Shown here: piece by piece, positions 12,541-26,300 of the stretch
Layout: each line of letters starts with the position of its first letter
Numbering within the stretch: the first letter of the stretch is position 1
DNA from: Bugula neritina
Taxonomy: Eukaryota > Bryozoa > Gymnolaemata > Cheilostomatida > Bugulidae
Reading direction: 5' to 3'
Assembly (NCBI GenBank): GCA_964035545.1
Contig: OZ037765.1
Coordinates: 17,850,698-17,914,697, forward strand
Length of the DNA: 64,000 nt
The notes under the pieces: generated by a model
The model's input: only the letters and a program-made list of their open reading frames with translations
What the model was told of the DNA's origin: nothing
Database searches by the model: none
Position numbers and translations under genes: made by a program

Positions 12541-13275
12541 AAATAAAAAATAACTGGTTGATGGCAGAAGGCAACTCTGAATGATTTTGTTCTGAAACAG
12601 TTTTAAAGTCAGAACTGAAAGCTAATATTTGCATGGATATAAACTTTACCAAAATGATTCGCCTCAAATGTGTGTAATAATTATATTTATAAAAGTATTA
12701 TGTATTGTACATCGCTTGCTATGCTATTTCTAACTAGAATGGTAATTAGGTCATACGTTTATGTGTTTGTTTAATTATTTTATAATATTGCATTATTTAA
12801 ATATTATTGGTGTGACTTTCATGCCTAATTTTGGTATTATTCTTACATAATATAGGTGGTTGAGAATTATAGTTTTATATTAAGTTTATTTCTAGCTATA
12901 TAGTATTCTCAGGGTATGATTATAAATACTAGAGTACTATGTAGCATGAGTATTCAGGCATATGCTATAATAATATATTATATTTGCAAAAATCTAATCT
13001 AAAAATTTATACAATATATCATATTTAATATGGCATATTATAGTTGCACGTAAGACAATATATCACATAGTATTTAAAAATAATTATTGCACATTAAAAC
13101 ATTTGTATACATGCAATTACAATAAATATAAGATAAAATACTGGATTGGCTTTAATAAAAATATCTTCAATAACGTTATATGTATATGTTTACATAATGT
13201 AAAGGGTTTGAAGATACAGTGAGTATAGCATTTAGCAGATGACTACTATTATTATTCTATTGTCAAAAGTTTTTA

Positions 13276-15039
13276 TCAGTGTTTTGCTGAGTTGAAACAG
13301 GCTGCAAATAACTTTCTAATATTTCTGACTTTCACAGTGATAGCATTTCTTATTCTTTTTCTCAAACGAGCTGTAGTCACACCTTCTACTTGTGGATAAT
13401 CAACTGTTATGACCTTCTCTTTTACTGAACTGAATGTTTGAGTAATCAATGCTTTGCTCTCATTATCTAAAGATATTAACAAGTGACGGATGCATATTAA
13501 ACATATGCTAAAAAAGTTTATATCTTTTATAACGTAATATTTGCTTTTTAACTACATTGAAATTATTACATTTGAACCATAACGAACTTTGAACATGGAC
13601 AAACAATTTTAGCAAATAACATGATTATATTAATCATCATTTTTAATTTAATTAAATTACGAGCTTAAAAGCGTGAAGATTTCAATTGTTTATTAAAAAT
13701 AATGCTTTAAAAAATATTACTTACCAACTTTGCAGTCAATTTCAGAAGCAGATTTTGAGTTGATGACATTATTGTTGTTATTAATTGCAGTATGGTAACT
13801 GGTTGATGGAGCAGACAAAATTTCTATAAAAATAGAAATATAAACAAGGTTATTTATGTTGGTGACATTATATTATTGTATTTGAATGTATATATGACAT
13901 GTAATGCACTGACTATTTACTGAATATGACATACCATGATGTGTGTTTGGTTCTGGTACATCAAAATCTGATAAGTTGGCAATGTCAGAGTTGTTGCTAT
14001 TATTACCTGCGCAAAAGGGTACACATGAATTTACATCATGGTTAATATATAACACTATATATTGTTAAAACTATACTGTGAAACAATATTTTCATCTGTT
14101 AAACACATCAACTATTTTACTAGTGAATAAAAGGAGATTAAAGTCAATAAGTAATACTGTTTCTAAGTTTCACTCACCAATGCTGTTAGGAGTTATCTCC
14201 TCCGCTACAATTGTTATGTCAGACTCTGAATCAAAGTCTCTCAGATCCCCCACATCTACAGCATATTTCATAGTCATAAATCATGTGTTACGAGTAGTGA
14301 TACAATCATTACATAGTTATTGTTAGAGCTAAGATATGGTCCAATAATTACTTTTATATATAGATTACAGCAAATCATATTTGAAGTTGTGTTCTCACTA
14401 TTTATGGCGCGAACATAACAGCAACATGTACAAGTCAAACCTCACAATTTGTCATTCATATTATATGCATTTAATATAGAATCCAATACAGTGCTGTAAT
14501 TCTTACCATGGACAGCAACATAGTTGATGCCATCTGCTATTATGGTCATGTCATCATCATCAGCTTGTGTGTGAAAGCTCAGATCTTCATATTGACTATC
14601 TCTGCTATAAGAATCAACTTATGGAATCATTATATAGAAATAAAACTGCTGTATAACATTGTAATAATAATTCAGTGAGGATTTAATATAGAATTTATAC
14701 ATGTTTGATGAAAGAATGTATCAATAAGAAATATCATCAAGAATAACATTATGTTATGCAGGAAGCTTTCTCTAACATACTTATAATTTCAAATATTTTT
14801 ATTAAGATGAAAAATTACGAAAGTATCGCTGTTGTTCATTTGACACACTTATATTCAGCTTACAAACTTAAGGCATATTATACTGTTTACTCTGTGGATT
14901 ATTATTAAATACTAAATAGAGATGTTTTAATGTACTGGAAATGTAAGACTTACAGAAAGATTGACAGTATCTCACTATCTGTTGATGTTGAAGTGAATGC
15001 AGAGCTAGAAGCATCACAACCACAATGAGAATCCATCAT
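13276..15039 (-). CDS. Acidic SIM-motif protein, copy B (6 exons, 206 aa)
   Basis: Exons in transcript order: 14954-15039, 14507-14601, 14178-14255, 13935-14006, 13725-13823, 13276-13466. Each exon has exactly the length and phase of its copy A partner, giving 621 nt and 206 residues. Start is at 15037-15039 (first of two ATGs) and stop TGA at 13276-13278. Both acidic SIM-like cores are kept (MTIIAD and ITIVAEE). Differences from copy A cluster in exon 1 (MMDSHCGCDASSSAFTSTS) and in the last exon (ITQTFSSVKEKVITVDY, ending FNSAKH). Absence of frameshifts in two diverged copies argues both are, or recently were, functional. The function is unrecognised. A possible minus-strand AATAAA lies at 12885-12890, at the same relative place as in copy A. 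Confidence 0.7.
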
Positions 15040-16110
15040 CACAAGTAAATATTAGATTAATTGAATATATTTTACAGTTTCTGATATGAAGTTTGCAGTA
15101 ACAGCTTTCTCAATCGCAAGTTGTACCAACAATGGCATAAGACATTGCGTCAAAGTTGATTGTTGGAAGTTATGCGTACAAATTCAAATAGTTTAGTGAA
15201 ACCTATTTTTTTCTGGAGTTATCTTAATTAATTAATAACTGGTGCTGCCAAAGTCAGACGTATAAGATTTCTCAAGTTCATCAAAAATCTATGTGGAATT
15301 TTCTGCAAGTTTCAGAAGGTCTCCTATAGGCCATATATTAACAAGTACTCATTTGAAGTTTCAAAATCTGTTGATTGTGAGATGATTGTAAAATAATAAT
15401 GCGCATTATCATGTACATTTTAGAAGAGAGCACTGTATTTACAAGGTGTGTCCCTAGTCCACAACCAGACTTGGCTAATGAACTATTCTAACTGCAAGAA
15501 ACCAGCGGCGTTAACTAAACTTTCTAAAAGCATTTCTTTGAATATTAAAATATTGTTTTAGTTACTAATTATGCTTAAAGTAAATGAATGCTTAAAAAAG
15601 TTAGAAAAGTAGTAATGAATATTCTACAGTATAACAATCATTGTTCGCAATAATTTGACAAATATAGCAGTTGAAATGCTTATAATTGCATGCTGCAGGC
15701 TAGAGAAAATTTTGTTTTGAGCTAGAAGTTAGCAATTTAATTTTATTGTAATATATATATATCTATATATATATTATAAAAAAACTATGCTGGTCTAAAA
15801 GTGTTAAGTGCAAATATTTTCTTTCTTTCAATATTATATATCAAGGTTGAGTTATAGCAAGCCCTGCAATGCTTCACTATTATAAACTGTGCAGTTATTT
15901 ATCTAGCCAAATTGTAGCAACTAACTGAAACTGGTACAGAAATATAATTAATTTTTGCAAGCTTTTCCAGCAAGTGTCAATTACATGATGATTGAAGTAA
16001 AATTTGGTTACAAGACTTATACACAAGTTGGGATTTCTCTTCACATTAGATAATATATTAAAAGTTTTATTCAAATGCAGAAATAGTATTCATTCAAACA
16101 GTGGGTTAAG

Positions 16111-19100
16111 CTATTTCCATCTACTGTTGAATACAATACCATGTGGCGAAGGTTTATTGTTGATGCCATCTGTCTTTCTGAGAGATGGTCTCGTGTCCCC
16201 TTCGTAAGTTACAGAATACTTTTGCAGAATCCTGACTAAAAATAAGAAAACCTGCATTTTCCCCATAGGAGCAGCAATACAGTTTCTTTTACCTAAAAGA
16301 ACAAAATTACAATTTTATGCATATAATATTAAAAAATTGTAAGTGAATATTGGTTTATGTGTGATAACAATAAATTATGTCTTTACAAATAAATTGAATT
16401 ATTATTGTACCTCTGACTGACAAAAACTATATGATTGTTAATTTCTGCTGCATACTCTAAGGCCACGCCCCCATTTTTTTAAAAATTATTATTTACCTGC
16501 ATGACTGCTAGCAATATTTATGTAAGTCGAATTCCCAAATTTATGATTATTGTAACCAATATTTCTGGTTGTATTCATTATCATATTATATAATATATGT
16601 TTTGTGAATAAAGATATAAAACATAAATAAAATAAATATAATTGCTTACAATTGTAACATATTACATTAAAAGGTTGTAAAGTATTAAATGTTTATTTTC
16701 ATTTTCACAAATCTGCAAAATCTTGGTGCAAAAGGTCTGTTGAAAAACATTTTGCTTGCAACTAACATTTTTAAAAGGTAAAACTCAAAAATATTTTGGC
16801 AACCTATTTTGCATTATATATTTTACCAAATTGTTTATGAAGTCAAATAAATGCAATATAAATACTGCGTATAAAAATAAAAGCAATATAATACGTTTGT
16901 TTTATTTACATTGACTTGACAGTTTAATTTTCCTACATATATAAAAAATATAATATTATTATATCCATTTGAAAAGCTTTATAAACACATACATGTGAAT
17001 TTTCATCAACAGAATAACAATAAGCTCACCTATTCCAAATGCTGCCTCAATACACGCCCTTTTCTTGCACACATCTCCTCTAAAGAATCTACCTGGATCA
17101 AACTCATCAACATCAGTGAATATATCTGGGTCATTGTACACTGAGTCTATGTTGAACATGAGCTCTGTATCAGCTGGCAACACCTGCATTCAGTATTTAC
17201 TTAGAAACTTCACAAGACAATAGTTCCAAAATATAAAGCATATTAAGAAAAGTACAACCAATTTTTCGCCTTTTACTTAATGGAGCTATTTGTGGGTTAC
17301 TGCTTAGATAAGTGTTATTAAACCTAAAGCATAAATGAACTAATTCTCAAACTTACTTTTCCGGCAACTTCAAGTGGTTTTTCAAGTGTCCTGGGTAAAT
17401 ATATGTATATGGTAGATGAATGGCGCATCAACTCCAATATGAATGCATCTGTTTTGTGCATCTCTGCTCTCATTCTATACTCAGGTACCGTATCCTTACC
17501 TATGCATAAGCAAGACAATAAACTGACAGATATGAAATATCTTGCAATAAGAAATGTAAAATGTGTATTTTATGGTGTAGATACATTCTGAAAATTATTT
17601 TCTGCCAAACATGAACTACTCAAGTATTTCATTAACTTCAAACACTTACCAACAACATCATCAATCTCTTTCAACACTTCTTCCTGTATTCGAGGATAGA
17701 CTGAGAGATACAAAAAGGCCCAGCAAAGAAATGAAGATGCGACAGTTGCTCCTGTGTAGAGTTGCTGGAGAGTAGAACTGATATTTCTATCTGTAAACAT
17801 CATAATGACTAGCTTTATCGAGCATGTAAGCTAATGATTTTGCCTTCCACTGTAAGACTTAGGAGCAATAGTGGAGAAATTGAGATAGCTTAAGTTTTTT
17901 AATTTTATTATTAAATTTTGGTTTGGGGCGTGGGTTGAAATTCTTGTGAGAACACGATTTCTTTTGCTACATTTTTAATCTAGAACACAGTGTTTTCTCA
18001 ACTTCTCCATTAGTGCACCTACCTTCAATGTAACCGACTCGTGAGAGACTTACCAGAACCATCATCACTGCCATAGTTAGTCCCACTCTGCATCAGCATG
18101 TGACCAAGCATATGGTTAGGTGAATGACCATCAAGCAATTGCTGTCTTTGATCAGAAACAACCTTGTCAAACATTCCCAGCGTCTCTAGAAATACTGCCT
18201 GGTTTTTCTTTTCTACAGCAGTGGATCCAAAAATATCTCCAGGGATCCACTTAGTGTAAGGTATTATGAGCTCATATATACTGTTGGCTCGGGCCTGACC
18301 AAGGACATGTTCTGTGTATAAAGTTAGCTCAGGATCATTAAAATTAAATCTCTTTTTAATGAACAATTGAAACATGAGGTTAGATACTGCCAAAGTAAAG
18401 GGTTTGATGGTATTTCTTAATGCTGTATTTTTCGCTATTGAGGGCTCAATGAAGAAGTTACAAAATGCTTCTGTTTCTTCAATCACCAGAGCCTCCATGT
18501 TTGGTTTTCCCATTCCTTCATTGAGTAGAAGAGCTACAGTATGCTGCCGAGCAGCTTTAGAATCTCTCCATTCAACAATCCTTGATATTCCTGTAAGATT
18601 ATATAGTCTGATGTTTAGTGCAGATACTACCATTGGTAGCCAGTAAAGCTTGTAGTGAACACAACTATACTACCTTTGCACAGAGAGAGAGACAGACAGA
18701 GAGAGACAGGGAGACAGAGACAGGGAGACAGAGACAGAGAGAGAGAGAGCGAGAAAGACAGAGAGAGAGAGAACGAGAAAGACAGAGACATTCACCGTCT
18801 TTCCATGTATCAATCTCAGATCAACCTCATAGAAATCTATCCATGGAAAGAAGTCAAAGATCTGAGCTGGTCAGTCTGCAGAGATCGAACTCAGATCGAT
18901 CACAGATAGATCGATCCGTGGAAATATGCCAGATCAATCTGAGAAGTAGAAAAAGAAATGTGCTTATTGCTAGTTACTAAGCAAAGTACTGAATAATTAT
19001 GATGCCAAGACTTTGACTTCCAGTAGGCTACAATGATTATTAAAACTCCATTATGTAAAATTATAGACGGTAGAAGGTACAAAAAGTGGAAGCATTTAAA

Positions 19101-21005
19101 TTGAATTTAAATGGCTAGTAAAACTTGTTTGAGTTAGCTATTTGCTGCGTAATTTCAAGCCTAATAATCCTGTAAATTTATGAATAACCTACAAGGCAGC
19201 TATTAATCTTATATATAAGCTGTTAAAATAAAAATATTTAGAGTAATTATTTTAAATTGGCCAAATGACTGTACACTAAAAGCTTTACTGCGTATATATT
19301 TTTAGACTGCAACAATTTTGTTTTTTAACCTCAGCAGCTTTAATCACTTAAGCAGGTGAACAAATTATACTATTCAAGTACCCTTCACTTAAGAGGAGAC
19401 TGCTACTCAAGATCGATCTGACACTCTCATGCAAAAACGATGGATCTGAGCACATTTCTCCAATTTATTTATGGAAAGCCGGCAATTAAAAGATAGAGAA
19501 AGAGAGAAAAAGAAACCCTTACACCATTTAAATTACAACCTAGTGCTCTCTATAGAAATATTGGCCTGCTGCTAAGTTATGTATATAATGAGCCTTTCAT
19601 ATTGAATTAGAGGGTCTCACCACCACCACCTCGACAGATATCTTACATACCTGGACGCTGCTGGAAAATGGCTTTTTTCCAAGCAGGAACACCAGCATAA
19701 CTTCTCTTTGCTGTTATTTTGTGGTTTTCTTTCAATACTTTACAAATATTATCATAGCCTGATATAACCACTCTGTATGAGCCACCCATCCATACTGTAA
19801 AAACCTGCACAACAAAACAAGTGCCTAGATGATGGTCATTAAATATTTATTATAATTTAAATGCTGTGCTTGATTTATTATATTGTTTTATTGGTAAAAT
19901 GGCTAATTTTCAAAAAAAAATTTGGAGCTGTGTGATATACACTCTAAGTTTTTTGTGTTATTAAGAAAACCGTCATATTTTGCAAAAAGGAAGAAAGGAA
20001 AAAAGTTTCCTCAGCAATAATCAGTTATATATAGTTAGCTCTACTGAATCTGATCTCCAACAGATTCAAGGAACATAGCACAGATTAAAATATAGTGTCA
20101 GTAATATTTTTAATTAACAATAACAAATGCAATTTGTGTTGCAATAATTTGCTGCTCAGACAGTGTTTTAATAATTCATTTAATTTTCTTTCAGAAAAAA
20201 AGCTTCTTCATTTCCAATGTTCTCAAGACAGCTCCACCCAACAAAGTTATTAACCTAGGTTTTTTAAACATAGTTGTTTTCAATAATTGAAATCAGACAA
20301 GGTTTACAGGCAGAGCTATCAAATTAATGGTAACATCTGTCACAAATATGTCTACCTACATTAAGTGACTAACCCAATGATTTTTTTCAGTTTCGTTGGC
20401 CTTTTCTAAAATTGAAGAAAAAATCTAACATTTATTTATTGCATTACAGCCAACAATAAAATATAAAAAATAATTACATTTTAGAAATGTCAGGGCGATG
20501 GCTTTTCTCAATTTGTTGGTACTTTAAGGAAGATTTTTTAACTTTTGTTGGCACCAAAAGAGTGTGTAGTAATAAGTAAATATATCCATAATTATATAAT
20601 GTGCTACTTAAAAGAAAAGCTTCAATATGTAAACACATTTTCTCACAAAATATGATTTTTTTATACACAACAAAGCTCGTAAATTGCTTCAATGAAACTA
20701 ATACGAAAATAACATCTTTAAAAGTTATTGGAACAAATTAGGTAAAAACGCGTGCATGCATGTGCCCATTTATTGAGGTAAAGTATAGAACTTACGCTGC
20801 CATATCGGTTCTGCAACTTTCTAAAGAAGTAAATTAATCCACCTGCTGCCACAGTTTGTTTGGAATGGCCATGAATTGGATGTACCCATGGCCCAGCAGG
20901 TAGGTTTTGTAATCTTTGCTTTCGAAAAACATACGACAAGCTTAATACAACTGCAATAGTAATAACATATACTGCAAAGCTTCCTCCATACAGCTCTGGA
21001 TCCAT
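16111..21005 (-). CDS. Cytochrome P450, probably clan 2 (7 exons, 506 aa)
   Basis: Exons: 20796-21005, 19651-19804, 18054-18590, 17650-17790, 17357-17499, 17030-17183, 16111-16292. Phases match throughout and the sum is 1521 nt. The start ATG (21003-21005) begins a membrane anchor (VYVITIAVVLSLSYVF) followed by the proline-rich hinge LPAGPWVHPIHGHS, typical of microsomal P450s in the endoplasmic reticulum. Later landmarks: K-helix ExxR as ELMR (370-373), PERF-like FDPGRFF (423-429), and haem loop FGIGKRNCIA (444-453) with Cys451 as the iron ligand. The length is normal for the family. Oddities: the I-helix reads LYTGATVASSF (311-321) and lacks the usual acidic residue and Thr, and the Gly after Cys-Ile is Ala. 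P450s normally perform NADPH-dependent mono-oxygenation, but the altered I-helix may mean unusual chemistry or low activity. The substrate is unknown. A polyadenylation AATAAA (minus) lies at 16066-16071. Confidence 0.9.
18680..18789. repeat. GA/GACA-rich microsatellite in P450 intron 2
   Basis: An impure purine-rich array of GAGA, GACA and GGGA units. It creates long open frames of Arg, Glu and Gln that are artefacts. It lies inside the 1060-base intron between P450 exons 2 and 3. Confidence 0.85.
18795..18950. repeat. GATC-rich block with inverted motifs
   Basis: The motifs CAGATC, GATCTGAG, GATCGATC and CATGG/CCGTGG recur in both orientations, for example TTTCCATG near 18799 facing CATGGAAA near 18843. 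Related GATCGATCTG and GGATCTGAG occur again near 19412-19450. It is not coding and probably a decayed foldback element in P450 intron 2. No target duplication was found. Confidence 0.45.
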
Positions 21006-21240
21006 ATGTTTCTTATGTTGGCTTTATTATCACTATTATTTCTTTTTAAGGCAACCAGTTTCTTTTTCTAAAAAAACAAAATCTTGTTATTTTCATTTAA
21101 GTAGCGTAGGTTTTGACAATCAAAGAAGTGAGAAATGAGAAAACTTTGTAGGGGTTTGTTTAAAAGCAATCCCTAGTTTTCCACAAACGTTTCTCCTTAA
21201 AAGAGACAATGGTTATAAGAAAAATTATCTTGCAATGTTC

Positions 21241-23308
<2,068 letters not shown>

Positions 23309-26300
23309 TTAAAGTCTGCTACTGTTTTTTGAGAAAGTTGTGCTCTGTTTGTTAAAACTGTAAGGTTCTCTTTGATGTGCTTGCAGCTGGTTCGATAGTA
23401 GACCCTGTTGAAAAATAAACAGGCAATTATAGACTTCAAAAACAAAGATATGTACATATCTGTTTGTGTATATGTATTGTTATTCTGCTTTAGAATAGCC
23501 TCTCACAATATAACCTGCAAAAGAATATCAATAAGATAATGCCACAAGGTTTGCTTCAAATCTAATTGAATATTGTGGGAGCTTCTTGAATAAATTTGTA
23601 AGTTGTCTTTTAAATTTCAAGTAATGCTAGTAGTCAAGTAGTATAATATTTTATTGGTACTTCCATTACTTAGAGGTCGGATAAATTTTGCAATTCTCAA
23701 ATATCATCTCAACATACCAAGTTTTTTTCACGATTAGCTCTTGCTGCCTTAATAGCTTCAACTTCTTTCCTAATAGCTAGCATGTCAGAATCCCGGTTAT
23801 TCATTGATGAAGCTTTACTCATGCTCAAACTGTCATATACATTCAGCAGTCGTTTTTTCAGATTCTTAATGGCTGCATGTGTGTCCAGGTCAGGTGTTTC
23901 AACATTCACTGTTCTTTTCTAAAGAACAAGTAAAACAATAACGCATTACTTGCTAGAAATAGAGTGAAGTAAAATAGTCTAATTAAAACTTATTATAGTT
24001 TTATCAATGTAACTTTTAAAAACCCTATGAATGCACAGTGTGCATTATAATTGTGTTATATTTGACTCAGTAAAGGCAGAAAGTTTTATTTTGATGTCAA
24101 AACTTCAAAGAGTAATTATCAACGAAGTAGAATCCTATAATTTCTTCTGCTGCGCAATATATAAATGCTGTTGTCTTTATATTAATCATCCAAAAATATT
24201 TACTCTCTGCTATGTTTTAAAGAGAGTGCAATTACTAATGTAAGAAAGAATTTCGAAAGCTTTGAATCTAATTTATGATGGCATGCAGTCTGTAAATGTA
24301 CATCAGTTATGAAGGTCAGACATGTTATTATAGGAATAATACATGCAGTATATATCCATTATACAGTTTATATATCATTCTGATTACACCTGAGTATAAT
24401 AAAGTGTTCTAAATAATAAAATAAAGTGGGAAACATTGGCATTATAGAATGGCAAGTTTGGTAGCAGTCAAAGTAGTTTTTTCAATATGAATAATTTGCA
24501 GACTAATTTTGTAAGAAATAATATCTATCATGTGAGAGCTTTAGCCACAACTATAGTTAGACTACTTGCCCAAGATAAATGAAAACTTTCTTGCACTAAT
24601 TTTTAAAATGTCATTTGCTTACCTTATAATGTTATACCTATGAAGTAGTAAATCCCTATTTATCAAAATTTACATTATTGAATGAATAAATAATTAAATT
24701 TTACAGTAAAATACTAGTTACTGTATATTGTTTATATTTAAAAAATGAATCATAAATAAAGTTGTGGAAACTATGTTACTATGGCCTGCAGTGTAACTAA
24801 TGCATATATAAGTATACAGTTTAAGCTAGTAGTAGTTGTAAAAAGCATTGGCTACAAACATAGGCCATTTATATAATAAACTGCTACAAAAGCATTGCAA
24901 AGTGGTAACTTTTTCTTTTAGAGTTTGTGCAGCCACTGGAAATATTGCAGCCATATTGCAAATTATCAATATAGATTACAGTATTAATTTCTTTGCTACT
25001 CTTATATGTTCACACTAAGCTATACTTCATAAATAGTACTTATTTACCAGCTGCAATACCCAAAGTACTTATCAATATATAACAACTTATTTTGCCTACT
25101 ATCTACAACATGCGTACACTAACACATTAGTAAATCATCATAACTAATATAGTAAATATTTAAAAGCATTGTATTAAAACAAGCCATGAAACTTACCACT
25201 GGGTGCACAGATATGCTGTGATGAGTTTTAGCAGGTACAGTTTTATTTGTCAGCTCAGCACTCTTTGGTTTAGTTCTGACTACTGGCACACTTGTTGGTG
25301 GATTCTGGGGTGGGGCGGTAGTGTTCAACTAAAACATAGTAAAATGTATCCATCAGTATAAAAGCAGCCTGCAGTTATAGGTTGTATTCTCTTGTTTTCT
25401 GTTGCACGACACAATAAATTGAAGCACGGTCACTGATAGTGCATTTCTATTGGTTAAATCAGTTTAGTGCTTATAGCTGGTTCTTCAAACTAAATTAAAA
25501 TAGATTGTGAGGAAGCATTTCTATGACAACTTGCACTCGTTGTTTTGTATAACACAACTATAATTAAACTGATAACATAAAGTTCTTCCTACTCTAGGAT
25601 GGATCTGGCAATGGTTATTATCACTAGATTGAATCTGCACAGAGACAACATTCAAATTTGTCAATTTCCCAAATGTGCTCTGTCAACTGTTGAAGCACAA
25701 TTAAAAAAATTCATTAAAGTTTCATTTAATTAATGTATGTTTAAAACGTTTATGTTGGAATGACAGCTTATGTAAATGAGTTGCTGTCATTTCAACATTC
25801 CACTCAAAAGCCATTACATGATAAATATCAAACAGCTTGTCCCTGCACTCTATTAGCTGGTTCATATATAATTGAGCAGTTGTTAGACTGTACCTCATTG
25901 GCTGGTAAATTCAAATACCCTACATCTTATATTAGCCTTGTAGATGTCAAAGAATAATTTCTTCTATTAGTTTTACAGAAAATTACTCGCAGCTAGCATT
26001 TTACCTTGATATATATATACTTGTACGTTATAGCAACACTATAACTCATATTTGCAAGCTAGCATAAAGAGTTTTCCATCTGTTTATTAGAGTAGCTGTA
26101 AATTTCAAACTCAACCTTCAAGTTAATAGCTCAAATTAAACGAGCGTCTACATTTCTGCTTCTAGTAGCAATCATGCAGTCTGTTCTGCAGTTCAATCAA
26201 CTGTTGGATGCAGAGTTTATGGTATACCTACCTAAAAGTAGGCATGTCTGCTACTCAAATGCCAACAGCAATCTCTAATTACATTCCATGGGTTAATAAA

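Larger units (their letters stand above)
12345..20470. repeat. Diverged tandem duplication, unit B
   Basis: This is the longer partner of unit A. It carries the intact 206-codon acidic gene (copy B) and the body of the complete P450 gene. Homology to unit A is clearest over 13150-15560 and 16100-16300 and is patchier in P450 introns. Unit B lacks the SINE and two hairpins present in unit A, so those probably arrived in A after the duplication. The right edge is uncertain; exon 1 of the P450 lies just beyond the last recognisable block. Confidence 0.75.

Noticed and set aside
18618-18980. Open frames rich in Arg, Glu, Gln and Asp on the plus strand
   Set aside because: They arise from the GA/GACA microsatellite within a P450 intron, opposite to the gene.
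25760-25957. Plus-strand frame MTAYVNELLSFQHSTQKPLH...
   Set aside because: It lies inside an intron of the minus-strand repeat/coiled-coil gene, with no splice signals and no recognised domain.
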